This document shows positions 7,186-14,462 of a DNA stretch of 14,938 bases, piece by piece (position 1 is the stretch's first letter; every line of letters starts with the position of its first letter). The position numbers and the translations under genes are program-made. The DNA is from JAZRGE01 sp045644025. Its GTDB lineage: Bacteria > Bacillota > Clostridia > Oscillospirales > Acutalibacteraceae. Under the pieces are notes generated by a model. It worked only from the letters and a program-made list of their open reading frames with translations. It searched no databases and was not told where the DNA came from. The DNA lies in the NCBI GenBank assembly GCA_045644025.1, contig JAZRGE010000027.1, positions 1-14,938 on the forward strand, read 5' to 3'.

Positions 7186-7214
7186 ATCATAGATCATGGC
7201 GTAGATAAAAGCAA
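7186..7214 (-). promoter_or_regulatory. Promoter of the degV-family gene
   Basis: Read on the minus strand, -35 TTGCTT (plus 7209-7214) and -10 TATGAT (plus 7186-7191) are separated by 17 bp. The expected start lies just before the RBS at 7165-7170, giving a short leader. Confidence 0.65.
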
Positions 7215-7219
7215 TCTAC
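7201..7219. promoter_or_regulatory. Inverted repeat GTAGAT-N7-ATCTAC over the -35 box
   Basis: Perfect 6-bp arms at 7201-7206 and 7214-7219 lie over the -35 region of the degV-family promoter. The placement fits a repressor operator. The regulator is unknown, and the short arms leave chance as an alternative. Confidence 0.35.
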
Positions 7220-7241
7220 CAAACAGCGAAGCAATTCTCCT

Positions 7242-7285
7242 ATAAAAAATTAATGGAGTAGAGTTCTGAATGAGAACTCTACTCC
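7242..7285 (-). terminator. Terminator of the XRE-family gene
   Basis: GGAGTAGAGTTCT (7255-7267) pairs perfectly with AGAACTCTACTCC (7273-7285), a 13-bp stem with a 5-base loop. On the minus strand it is followed by ATTAATTTTTTA, a slightly delayed U-tract. It lies 12 bp past the stop codon of the XRE gene. Confidence 0.88.
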
Positions 7286-7297
7286 CAATAGAATCGG

Positions 7298-7882
7298 TTA
7301 TTTTGTGGCTTTGCGCCTCTTTTTTATGTGAAAACTAAGGGCTACGATCGTATGGCAGGGGATTGCCACAAAGATAAGTGGCCATATATCTTTTCCGCCG
7401 CTTAGGAAGATAAAATAGATTACCAAAAAGATGCTCAGCAGCAGGCCGTGGGTGATCCACATATTGTTCTTGCCTTTGTAGAACACCGAATTAAGCACCA
7501 GCAGGGTGATGAACGATGCAGGAAGTGCGAAGGAAAAGATGAGCCAATATTTTATATCTATGAGCCAAAGGATAACAAAGACTAAAATCGCGGCAGTCCA
7601 TATTCCCAATATTGCTATGGTGATAATGTGATTTACGCTTATGTGCTCTTTTGGGGGAATCCATTCGTTGTCGTGCGGAGTTAAAAACCAATCGGTGCTA
7701 ACGTTGAAATAATCGGCAAGGGCCTTAAGGGTGATCACATCGGGAAGACCTTCGGCACGCTCCCACTTAGAAATTGTTTTATCCGAATAATTGAGTAATT
7801 CGCCCAATTCCAACTGGGATATGCCTTGCTGTTTTCTTATAGCGATAAGATTAGCGGCAAAAACCACCTTCAGATCTTCCAT
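7298..7882 (-). CDS. XRE-family HTH regulator with four predicted membrane helices
   Basis: A 194-residue protein. Residues 7-66 form a Cro/CI-type helix-turn-helix domain: IRKQQGISQLELGELL, then SDKTISKWERAEGLPD, which is the recognition helix and the following conserved turn. After a short linker the rest is hydrophobic, with four predicted helices at about 84-108, 112-135, 142-161 and 166-186, and a basic tail IKKRRKATK. The protein is therefore probably a membrane-anchored regulator that senses something in or across the membrane. XRE domains fused to small membrane domains are known in Clostridia and bacilli but are mostly uncharacterised. ATG 7880-7882 follows AAGGTGAGGTG (plus 7888-7898). 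The gene lies 85 bp downstream of spoIIID on the same strand. It has its own plausible promoter, but no clear terminator separates the two, so some read-through is possible. No target gene can be named. Confidence 0.88.
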   Translation of the reverse strand: MEDLKVVFAANLIAIRKQQGISQLELGELLNYSDKTISKWERAEGLPDVITLKALADYFNVSTDWFLTPHDNEWIPPKEHISVNHIITIAILGIWTAAILVFVILWLIDIKYWLIFSFALPASFITLLVLNSVFYKGKNNMWITHGLLLSIFLVIYFIFLSGGKDIWPLIFVAIPCHTIVALSFHIKKRRKATK

Positions 7883-7907
7883 ACAAACACCTCACCTTCG
7901 TGCTTAT

Positions 7908-7936
7908 ATGTTACCATAAATTTTCCTTTTACACAA
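7908..7936 (-). promoter_or_regulatory. Possible promoter of the XRE-family gene
   Basis: On the minus strand, TTGTGT (plus 7931-7936) and TAACAT (plus 7908-7913) are separated by 17 bp, in the gap after spoIIID. Matches are four of six at each box, so this is a moderate candidate. Confidence 0.45.
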
Positions 7937-7967
7937 GAAAAAAATTTTTAAGAAAGGATTAACATTT

Positions 7968-8216
7968 CTATATTCCTTTATATTTTCTTCGGGTTGCAAG
8001 CCCACCGCGAATGTGTCGTTCCTTTTTGTTGGTATCCAGCACCAACTTCACCTCGGAATAGAGAGAGGGGTTTTCGTGGCTCAGGCGCTCGGTGACGTCT
8101 TTATGCACGGTGGATTTGGAGATCTTAAAAACCTTTGCCGCCGCGCGAACCGTTGCGCCTGTTTCAATTATATATTCCCCCAAAATAACGGGGCGATTGT
8201 GGGATATATCTTTCAT
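7968..8216 (-). CDS. spoIIID: Sporulation transcriptional regulator SpoIIID
   Basis: An 82-residue DNA-binding protein that matches SpoIIID closely. It has an N-terminal ILGEYIIETGATVRAAAKVF, a helix-turn-helix at about residues 22-45 (TVRAAAKVFKISKSTVHKD, then VTERL), and the basic C-terminal RHIRGGLATRRKYKG (68-81), which in the family adds DNA contacts. SpoIIID acts in the mother cell after engulfment begins. It modulates the sigma-E regulon and helps set up later mother-cell transcription. The Bacillus subtilis protein is about 93 residues; a shorter C-terminus like this one is normal in Clostridia. ATG at 8214-8216 is preceded by GGAG (plus 8225-8228). Upstream lies a good sigma-E-like promoter, which fits the known control of spoIIID. 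The gene is divergent from a polysaccharide operon. Its presence marks the host as a spore former or a recent descendant of one. Confidence 0.97.
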   Translation of the reverse strand: MKDISHNRPVILGEYIIETGATVRAAAKVFKISKSTVHKDVTERLSHENPSLYSEVKLVLDTNKKERHIRGGLATRRKYKGI

Positions 8217-8243
8217 ACCATCAACTCCTAAATCGGCTAATAA

Positions 8244-8272
8244 ATAGTATGAAATATATATGGGTTTTATGA
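8244..8272 (-). promoter_or_regulatory. Sigma-E-like promoter of spoIIID
   Basis: On the minus strand, TCATAAA (plus 8266-8272) and CATACTAT (plus 8244-8251) are separated by 14 bp. These resemble the mother-cell sigma-E boxes (TCATATT-like and CATACAAT-like) at the normal spacing. spoIIID is a known sigma-E target, so motif and gene agree. Confidence 0.72.
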
Positions 8273-8291
8273 ATTGGCACCCGTGCCAATT
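8272..8291. promoter_or_regulatory. Perfect 20-bp palindrome, probable operator
   Basis: AATTGGCAC (8272-8280), CC, then GTGCCAATT (8283-8291): two perfect 9-base arms. It ends three bases before the -35 box of the polysaccharide operon and touches the sigma-E-like -35 box of spoIIID at 8272. This placement fits a dimeric regulator acting on one or both promoters. It is not a terminator, as no gene ends here and no T-run follows directly. I do not recognise the regulator. Confidence 0.7.
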
Positions 8292-8294
8292 ACA

Positions 8295-8323
8295 TTGACA
8301 AAACAGGAGTTTTTTTGTATAAT
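8295..8323 (+). promoter_or_regulatory. Consensus sigma-A promoter of the polysaccharide operon
   Basis: TTGACA (8295-8300) and TATAAT (8318-8323) are both perfect, with 17-bp spacing. Transcription should start near 8330, giving a leader of about 48 bases before the first gene. No terminator is seen through to the end of the window, so one long transcript is likely. Confidence 0.92.
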
Positions 8324-8377
8324 CATAGTGTATGTGCTAATATGGCGAAAGTAGGTTCAAAGGAGAGAAAAGCAGAT

Positions 8378-9412
8378 ATGAAATGCTCACCGTTTTTTAG
8401 CGTGATAGTGCCGGTTTATAGGGCCGAAAATTTTCTTAAATCTTCTATGCAGACGGTGCTTGATCAGGGCTTTAAGGATTTTGAAATTATCCTGGTGAAC
8501 GATTGCTCTCCTGATAATTCAGCCGCTGTTTGCGATGATATGGCAGCAGCCGACAGCCGCATAAAGGTGATACACAGCAGCGAAAATCACGGCCCGGGCG
8601 AGAGCCGCAATATTGGTCTGAATGCTGCCTGCGGCCAGTATGTCTTTTATATGGATTCCGATGACACGATGGTGCTCAATGCGCTGGAAAAGCTGCATGC
8701 TATTGCAGAAGGCGAGGATATTATCGCATTCGGTGCCAATGTTGTGCACGTGAACGAAGCGGGAGAAACGGTTTCCCAAAGCGAAATGAACAGTTGCGAG
8801 TTTTATGCCGATAGCAAGGATAAGATATGCACCGCTTTTTTAAGGCTGAGCGAGGCCAGATCTTTTCAATATATCTGGAATAAAATCTACCGCAGAGAAT
8901 TTCTTAAAGCAACCAACGTTAGTTTTGAGGATATGAGATTAAGTGAAGATTTCTTCTTTAATATTCAGCTTTTTGGGAAGGCTCAATCGGTGCGGTGTGT
9001 TCGTGATAAATTCTACAACTATATAAAGCCCACATTCCAGACTCTCACAACAACTTATTCGCCCGTTTTCTTTCAGCTTGCCAAGCGGAAGTTTTTGGCC
9101 GAAAAAGAGTTTTTGGTGCAGTCGGGCTATGAAACTCAAGAGCATCTGAGTGTTGTTTATTGCAACCATATGAAGCATATTGTTTCGGCGTTTATCCGAA
9201 ATCAATCTAAAAAGGCAAAGCTTAGCCGCAAGGAAAAAAGGGAATACGTGGCTGCCACGCTGAGAGACGATACCGTGCAGGAGCTCTTTGCTTGCTACAA
9301 GCCGCAGGGCCTGCAGAATAAAGCGGTGCTTGCTGTGCTTAAAACAAAAAATATCACCTTGTGTCTTTTGGTAGCAAGGTTTATATCTGCGCTTCAGAAA
9401 AACGTGCGCTGA
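8378..9412 (+). CDS. Family 2 glycosyltransferase (first in operon)
   Basis: A 344-residue cytoplasmic or membrane-associated glycosyltransferase of the GT2 (GT-A) type, which moves a sugar from a nucleotide donor to a lipid-linked acceptor. The start is ATG 8378, with AAAGGAG (8359-8365) upstream. The longer frame from 8315 starts before the transcription start, and ATG 8342 has no RBS. Typical features: FFSVIVPVYRAENFL (6-20), the nucleotide-binding LVNDCSPDNS (39-48), SRNIGLNAACG, and the metal-binding DSDD at 93-96. The second half has NKIYRREFL, as in capsule or teichoic-acid-linked GT2 enzymes, and is basic near the end. Sugar specificity cannot be read from sequence. It is the promoter-proximal gene of a polysaccharide operon, followed after 17 bp by the polymerase gene. 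Confidence 0.93.
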   Translation: MKCSPFFSVIVPVYRAENFLKSSMQTVLDQGFKDFEIILVNDCSPDNSAAVCDDMAAADSRIKVIHSSENHGPGESRNIGLNAACGQYVFYMDSDDTMVLNALEKLHAIAEGEDIIAFGANVVHVNEAGETVSQSEMNSCEFYADSKDKICTAFLRLSEARSFQYIWNKIYRREFLKATNVSFEDMRLSEDFFFNIQLFGKAQSVRCVRDKFYNYIKPTFQTLTTTYSPVFFQLAKRKFLAEKEFLVQSGYETQEHLSVVYCNHMKHIVSAFIRNQSKKAKLSRKEKREYVAATLRDDTVQELFACYKPQGLQNKAVLAVLKTKNITLCLLVARFISALQKNVR

Positions 9413-9429
9413 TTTTGGGGATGTATTTA

Positions 9430-10947
9430 ATGGTAGAAAATAAACTTAAAAACTTAAAATGGCTGCTTACCACCACCTACTTTGTTTTCATGGTGGTGTA
9501 TCTGCTTATCCGAGATGTTACACCGCTTTATTTTCTCATAAGCCATCCGGCTATTTCGGTCATCATCTTTGCGGTGGGCTTTGCCATAATTGTGTGGGAC
9601 CTACTCACCGATGCTAATTGCATCAAGGGCCGACCTGTGGATTTTTTTGCCGCATTTATAGTGATTTGCGTTATTTCCAGCATTATCAATTATAAGTATG
9701 GCGTGGCAGGCAACATTAAATGCATCGGTGCAATGGTGCTTGAGTATTTTGTCTTCTTCAGCGTGGGTGCCGGGGAAGATAGGAAGAAGATGCTGAGGGT
9801 TGTGCTGAACGCCCTTATTCTTGCGCTGTTTATTCTTATATTTATCTCGGTGCTTATGTATATCTTCTCGGTGGATTACACCGTGAATTATCGCGGTGTA
9901 AGGGCCGATCAAGGCTTCGACACCACCTACGGCAGGCTTTGGGGTGTGTTTATTGATCCCAATGCAATCTGCTATATAGCGTTGGTAAGCTTCTTTGCAT
10001 CCTTCTATTTTATGTATGCCTACCGTAAAATTTGGGCCTATGTGTTTTATGGTATGAACGCCCTGTTCCAGATGCTGTTTATAATGCTTTCGGTATCCCG
10101 TTCGGCGCTGCTGATTATGGTGGCCATACCTATTGTATCCGCAATTTATCCCATATTCACGTTTATAAAGACTAATTTCAAAAAAGCGATTTGCTCGCTG
10201 ATTGTCACTGTTTTAATGTCGGGAATGCTTTACGGCGTTTACCAGGGCCTTAACTACGGCACGCCCTATGTTAAATACGCGGTGTTGTATTGCGTGGGCA
10301 ACCAAGGCCGCGAAACTATTGTTGATGCCTTTGATAATTTCTATGCCTTCAGCGGCACACCTATACTGAACCAAAAGGAAAACCACGTGGAAAATCCTAA
10401 GGAAGAAGTTAAGCCCGAGGTGGAGGAGATCGTTCGTAAGGACGAAAAGGAGGATATCTCCAACGGCCGTTTTGCCAGATGGAAGGGCGGTCTGGAAGTC
10501 TTTAAGACTACCCCCATCTTTGGCACCTCTCCCCGAAACGCTGTGGCGATAGCCAAGGAAAGGACTCCCGACACAGTGATGGGTAAATACGGTTGGATCA
10601 CCCATTGTGCCTATCTTGAGGTTCTGGTGAATTCGGGTATTCTCGGTGCTTTGGCGCTTTTGGGTAGCTTTATTTACATAGCTGTGCTCTTTATTAAATC
10701 GGCACTCAAAAAGGCTTTTAGCTTCCACACGTATATTGTTTTCCTGGCCTTCCTTATTGTGGCCGCAGGAATCTTCTTTATTTCGGATGTGTTCTTTGTG
10801 TTCACTCTGAACTCTCTCTTGTTCCTGTTCCTTATGGGCTATTTGTTTGGTTGGTCCGATCATTCCGATAATAGTATCCTCTATGGTGCCTACTGTGCCA
10901 TAAAAAGGAGATTTTCTAATGAAAAAAGTTCTGATATTCGGGGTTAA
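9430..10947 (+). CDS. O-antigen ligase/polymerase-like (Wzy-type) membrane protein
   Basis: A 505-residue polytopic membrane protein. ATG 9430 is chosen because GGGG (9417-9420) lies nine bases before it; ATG 9421 abuts that RBS and the longer TTG frame overlaps the previous gene. There are roughly ten or more hydrophobic segments. Between about residues 285 and 390 lies a large extracytoplasmic loop, with SRSALL just before the preceding helices and NGRFARWKGGLEVFKTTPIF in the loop. After it comes HCAYLEVLVNSGILGALALL, the His-containing end of loop that marks the Wzy_C/O-antigen-ligase family. Such proteins polymerise or ligate lipid-linked repeat units on the outer face of the membrane. 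An unusual feature is a Glu/Lys-rich, low-complexity stretch at about residues 316-345 inside the loop. Neighbouring glycosyltransferases and a flippase support a Wzx/Wzy pathway. The 3' end overlaps the next gene by 29 bp. Polymerase versus ligase is not resolved. Confidence 0.87.
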   Translation: MVENKLKNLKWLLTTTYFVFMVVYLLIRDVTPLYFLISHPAISVIIFAVGFAIIVWDLLTDANCIKGRPVDFFAAFIVICVISSIINYKYGVAGNIKCIGAMVLEYFVFFSVGAGEDRKKMLRVVLNALILALFILIFISVLMYIFSVDYTVNYRGVRADQGFDTTYGRLWGVFIDPNAICYIALVSFFASFYFMYAYRKIWAYVFYGMNALFQMLFIMLSVSRSALLIMVAIPIVSAIYPIFTFIKTNFKKAICSLIVTVLMSGMLYGVYQGLNYGTPYVKYAVLYCVGNQGRETIVDAFDNFYAFSGTPILNQKENHVENPKEEVKPEVEEIVRKDEKEDISNGRFARWKGGLEVFKTTPIFGTSPRNAVAIAKERTPDTVMGKYGWITHCAYLEVLVNSGILGALALLGSFIYIAVLFIKSALKKAFSFHTYIVFLAFLIVAAGIFFISDVFFVFTLNSLLFLFLMGYLFGWSDHSDNSILYGAYCAIKRRFSNEKSSDIRG

Positions 10948-12028
10948 GGTGCATCCAATTGGCGGCGTAGAAAACGTTGTTATGTCGTACACACGCCGAT
11001 TGAGCCGAGATATTATTTGCGATTACGTGATGTTTGGCGCCGATTCTCCCTTTGAAGAAGAGATCAAGGCTCGCGGTGGCAAGGTTTTTTATTTGCCGAA
11101 CCGTGTGAAGCATAAGGCCGCTTATAAAAAATCGTTCGATAAGGTGCTTAGAGAAGGCGGTTATGATGCTGTGTGGGGCAATTATTCAGGCCTCACCAAT
11201 ATAGACCTTCTAAAGCTCGGCAAAAAGCACCGCGTGCCCGTGCGCATTGCCCATAGCCATGCTTGCGCGCTCACCTGGGGTAACCCGATTATGAGATTTT
11301 TGGTGCCGCTTTTCCACTATATGAATAAAGGCGCCATCGCTGAATATGCCACTCATTTCTGGGCTTGCTCTAAAGAAGCAGGGGAATTTATGTTCCCTAA
11401 AAAGGCGCAGGATAAATTAGAGATCGTGAATAATGCGATCGATATTGCCGATTTTTGCCCCGATGCCGCGAAACGGAAGGCAAAAAGAGAAGAGCTTGAT
11501 GTAGACGATAATTTTGTGGTGGGTCATATTGCTCGCATGAGTGAAGAGAAGAACCAGTTTTTTATGCTGGATGTTTTCCGCGAGTTTCTTAAAACCAAGC
11601 CCGAAGCCAGGCTTTTATTTGTGGGCAGCGGCGATATAGAAGGTGCACTAAAGGCCAAGGCCGAAGCGGATGGCCTTGGTGAAAAGGTCTTGTTCCAGGG
11701 TTTTCGTACCGATGTGGCCGATTATCACAGAGCAGCCGACGTTTTCCTGTTCCCATCTATCGTGGAGGGGCTGGGGCTCAGCCTTATTGAGGCGCAGGCC
11801 TGCGGTGTGCCCTGTGTGGCCTCCGCCAACGTGCCGAGAACTGCCGATATAAGCGGTTGCGTGGATTTCGTTGGATTGGATGAGCCCATAGAAGTATGGT
11901 GCCGGGCACTTCATAATATGGGCGAAAAGACTATTTGCGAACCCGAAGAAAAAGTTAGAAAAGCTAATTTTGATATAAATGAAGAAGCCGCGAAAATGAG
12001 CAGCTTCTTTAAGGGAGAGAATCTCTGA
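10919..12028 (+). CDS. Family 4 glycosyltransferase (EpsF-like)
   Basis: A 369-residue GT-B-fold glycosyltransferase, family GT4, normal length. The N-terminal half begins KKVLIFGVKVHPIGGVENVV, the glycine-rich acceptor-side loop seen in EpsF-type enzymes. The C-terminal half carries VVGHIARMSEEKNQFFMLDV, LLFVGSGD, LFQGFRTDV and EGLGLSLIEAQACGVPCVAS. The last holds the E-x7-E pair (Glu283 and Glu291) that binds the sugar nucleotide, with Gly-Leu-Ser where Pro-hydrophobic is more common. It acts at the cytoplasmic membrane face, probably extending the lipid-linked repeat unit. ATG 10919 has AAAGGAG upstream (10903-10909), lying within the 3' end of the polymerase gene, so the two are translationally close. 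The stop overlaps the next start as TGATG. Donor and acceptor sugars are unknown. Confidence 0.93.
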   Translation: MKKVLIFGVKVHPIGGVENVVMSYTRRLSRDIICDYVMFGADSPFEEEIKARGGKVFYLPNRVKHKAAYKKSFDKVLREGGYDAVWGNYSGLTNIDLLKLGKKHRVPVRIAHSHACALTWGNPIMRFLVPLFHYMNKGAIAEYATHFWACSKEAGEFMFPKKAQDKLEIVNNAIDIADFCPDAAKRKAKREELDVDDNFVVGHIARMSEEKNQFFMLDVFREFLKTKPEARLLFVGSGDIEGALKAKAEADGLGEKVLFQGFRTDVADYHRAADVFLFPSIVEGLGLSLIEAQACGVPCVASANVPRTADISGCVDFVGLDEPIEVWCRALHNMGEKTICEPEEKVRKANFDINEEAAKMSSFFKGENL

Positions 12029-12978
12029 TGAGTAATCCTTTGGTAAGCGTTGTAATTCCTGTTTATAATCTTGCGTCTTATCTGCCTAAGTGCATTGAAA
12101 GCGTGCTGGGCCAGGGAATAGATGCACTGGAGATCGTGGCTGTGGACGACGGATCTACAGATAACAGCCGCGACATTTTGCAGGAATATGCCGAGAAGGA
12201 CAACAGAATAAAATTGATCTTTAAGGGAAACGACGGTGTTTCCAGCGGCCGAAACGCAGGCCTTGAAAAGGCTTCGGGAGAATATATCTTTTTCCTCGAT
12301 GGCGATGATTGGCTGGAAAACGGTGCGCTTGACAAGCTTCTTCAATATGCGAAAGAATACGATATCGTGCAGGGCACCTATGTGAACACGGATTCTTCGG
12401 GCCACGAAGAACTCGACGTTGAACCGATGGACAGTGATGTTGAAGGATACGATGAAATCATAGGTGCATATTTCCTGCACCAAATTCACGAATCCTGTTG
12501 TAATAAGCTATATAAAAGGGCGCTGATAGGGGACACCCGATTTGATACTGCCCTTGAAGTGGCGGAAGATTCTAAGTTTGTTTATAACTTGCTTAAAAAG
12601 GCAAAGAGAGTAAAGACTATTGCCGATACAACCTACCATTATTTTGTGAGAGAAAATTCCTGCACAAGGCAGCAGCTTGCCGAAAAGCATTTCGATCCGC
12701 TAAAGCTAAGGGATATGCAGTTCGGAGAAATAGGGGATAATAAATCTCTTCGCGAGAAGCTTATTTGTTCCGATTCCAAACTTACATTCTTCATTATCCG
12801 CCAGATTCTGCAGGATGAAAGCGGAAAATTCAGAGATAGATTGCCTGCCCTTCGCGCAAGGGTGATGAAATATAAACGGAATGTGGTTTTTTCAAAATAC
12901 ATCGGCGTCAGATTTAAGATAGGCGCTGTGCTTTTGTGGCTATTTCCCAAACTTTTCTATAAAATTTACAGCAAATAA
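12028..12978 (+). CDS. Family 2 glycosyltransferase (second)
   Basis: A 316-residue GT2 enzyme of the capsule/exopolysaccharide type. The N-terminal catalytic domain shows LVSVVIPVYNLASYL (5-19), the donor-binding VAVDDGSTDNS (37-47), SSGRNAGLEKASGEYIFFL (72-90) and metal-binding DGDD at 91-94. A later SCCNKLYKRALI matches the C-terminal part of such enzymes. It is more typical than the first GT2 of this operon, which has NDCSPDNS and DSDD instead. ATG 12028 shares bases with the preceding TGA, and a purine-rich AAGGGAGAGA lies at 12011-12020, so translation is probably coupled. It should add one sugar of the repeat unit on the inner membrane face. Acceptor and linkage are unknown. TAA ends at 12978, and the RBS of the flippase overlaps this stop region. 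Confidence 0.94.
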   Translation: MSNPLVSVVIPVYNLASYLPKCIESVLGQGIDALEIVAVDDGSTDNSRDILQEYAEKDNRIKLIFKGNDGVSSGRNAGLEKASGEYIFFLDGDDWLENGALDKLLQYAKEYDIVQGTYVNTDSSGHEELDVEPMDSDVEGYDEIIGAYFLHQIHESCCNKLYKRALIGDTRFDTALEVAEDSKFVYNLLKKAKRVKTIADTTYHYFVRENSCTRQQLAEKHFDPLKLRDMQFGEIGDNKSLREKLICSDSKLTFFIIRQILQDESGKFRDRLPALRARVMKYKRNVVFSKYIGVRFKIGAVLLWLFPKLFYKIYSK

Positions 12979-12995
12979 AAGGAGTCTTTATTTTG
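12978..12995 (+). promoter_or_regulatory. RBS and TTG start of the flippase gene
   Basis: AAAGGAG (12978-12984) is eight bases before TTG 12993-12995. No ATG is better placed: the next in-frame ATG is at 13083, well inside the first membrane helix. TTG is therefore the likely start. Confidence 0.75.
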
Positions 12996-14462
12996 GCTGA
13001 AAATTCTGCAAATCTAAAAAGCAAAGCCTTTGGCGGAGCGTTCTGGTCGTTCAGCGAGCGCGTTGGTGCCCAGCTGGTCTCAATGGTGGTTACCATTGTG
13101 CTGGCAAGGCTCCTTATGCCCGATGACTACGCCGTAGTAGGCATAGTTACCATCTTCTTCACAGTGGCCAACGTGCTTATTTCCGGTGGGCTTAACACCG
13201 CCCTTATCCAGAAGAAGGATAGCACTCCCATCGATTTCTCCACCATACTCATCACCAGTCTGGGAGTTTCTCTTTTTATCTATCTGTTGCTTTTCTTCAC
13301 AGCCCCGCTTATTGCCGATATCTATGGCATAGCCTTGCTTGTGCCCGTTATAAGAGTTATGGGTGTTGTGCTTATAATCAACGCCTATAAATCTATTCTC
13401 ACGGCCTATATTGCCAACACAATGCAGTTCAAGAAAATGTTTACTGCCACTATCTCCGCCACGCTTGCTTCGGCGGCGGTGGGAATTGCAATGGCAGCCG
13501 CAGGGTGCGGTGTTTGGGCGCTTGTTGCTCAACAGATGATAAATGCCGCCGTGGGCACTGCAGCATTGTTTATCAGCACAAAATTTCGTGTGCCTTTTAT
13601 CTTCTCTAAAAAGAGTTTTAAGGAACTTTTTGGCTACGGATGGAAGATATTTGTGTCTTCACTTATCTCGGTTATATACGATGAAATCAATCCTCTTATC
13701 GTGGGCCTTAAATTCACAGCGGCCGATCTCTCGTTCTACACCAAAGGTAAGAGCTTTCCTTCTATGCTCAATACCACGATCGGCAGCACTTTATCCACAG
13801 TTCTGTTCCCCGTGATGTCTAAGGTGCAGGATGATAAGGAATCTCTACTTGCCATCACCCGCCGCTATATTCAGGTGGCTTCATATTTGGTTTTCCCGCT
13901 TATGTGCGGCTTCTTTGCCGTTTCGGAGAGTTTTGTGGCTCTTCTTCTCACCGAAAAGTGGATGCCTGCCGTGCCCTTTATTCAGATCTTCTGCATTTCT
14001 TATATGTTTGATGTGATAAACGTGGGCAATTTGCAAACTATTAAGGCCATTGGCCGAAGCGACATAAGCCTGATTATGGAGATTGCCAAAAAATCATCGT
14101 ATTTTGCGGTGATCCTGGCCTTTGTGTTCTTTAGCCCCAGCCCCCAAGTGCTGGCCGTTTCTTCTATCGTGTGCGTTATGGTGGCACTTATAATCAACAC
14201 CATACCCAACCGAAAACTGATCGGCTATAGGTTGCGCTATCAGCTGGCCGATATTTTGCCCAACTTTTTAATTGCCGTGGCAATGGGAGCAGCCGTTTGG
14301 GCTATGAACGCATTACCTATTTCTCCCTTAGCGCTGCTGCCTCTGCAGATAGTGGCAGGTGCCGCAATCTACGTTGCTCTGAGTTTGGCCACTGCCAATA
14401 AGAATTTCCAATATCTTTGTGCCACCCTGAAGGGATCTTTAAGGAGGAAGGCAAATGCTTAA
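12993..14462 (+). CDS. Wzx-type polysaccharide flippase (WzxC-like)
   Basis: A 489-residue polytopic protein of the MOP superfamily polysaccharide exporter group, closest in style to WzxC/RfbX flippases. The N-terminus has LKSKAFGGAFWSFSERVGAQ followed by a helix and ARLLMPDDYAVVGIV, the classic start of this family. The middle has GYGWKIFVSSLISVIYDEIN and FYTKGKSFPSML, also characteristic. About 12-14 hydrophobic segments are visible. The protein would move the lipid-linked repeat unit from the cytoplasmic to the outer face for the Wzy-like polymerase encoded upstream. The TTG start is supported by the RBS. The gene overlaps the next start codon by eight bases, and the RBS of that gene lies within its 3' end. 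Some family members are annotated only as 'oligosaccharide flippase'; the precise substrate is not deducible. Confidence 0.93.
   Translation: MAENSANLKSKAFGGAFWSFSERVGAQLVSMVVTIVLARLLMPDDYAVVGIVTIFFTVANVLISGGLNTALIQKKDSTPIDFSTILITSLGVSLFIYLLLFFTAPLIADIYGIALLVPVIRVMGVVLIINAYKSILTAYIANTMQFKKMFTATISATLASAAVGIAMAAAGCGVWALVAQQMINAAVGTAALFISTKFRVPFIFSKKSFKELFGYGWKIFVSSLISVIYDEINPLIVGLKFTAADLSFYTKGKSFPSMLNTTIGSTLSTVLFPVMSKVQDDKESLLAITRRYIQVASYLVFPLMCGFFAVSESFVALLLTEKWMPAVPFIQIFCISYMFDVINVGNLQTIKAIGRSDISLIMEIAKKSSYFAVILAFVFFSPSPQVLAVSSIVCVMVALIINTIPNRKLIGYRLRYQLADILPNFLIAVAMGAAVWAMNALPISPLALLPLQIVAGAAIYVALSLATANKNFQYLCATLKGSLRRKANA

Noticed and set aside
7938..7955. Terminator after spoIIID at the A/T palindrome AAAAATTTTT
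   Set aside because: The stem has no G-C pairs and no separate U-tract, so it is unlikely to stop transcription reliably.
8275..8290. Sigma-54 type promoter, because TGGCAC in the palindrome resembles a -24 box
   Set aside because: The -12 element is absent: after five bases the sequence is CCAAT, not TTGC. A perfect sigma-A promoter lies just downstream.
8315..8377. Longer N-terminus for the first glycosyltransferase from TTG 8315 or ATG 8342
   Set aside because: 8315 lies upstream of the -10 box, and 8342 lacks an RBS; ATG 8378 has AAAGGAG upstream and begins the family fold directly.
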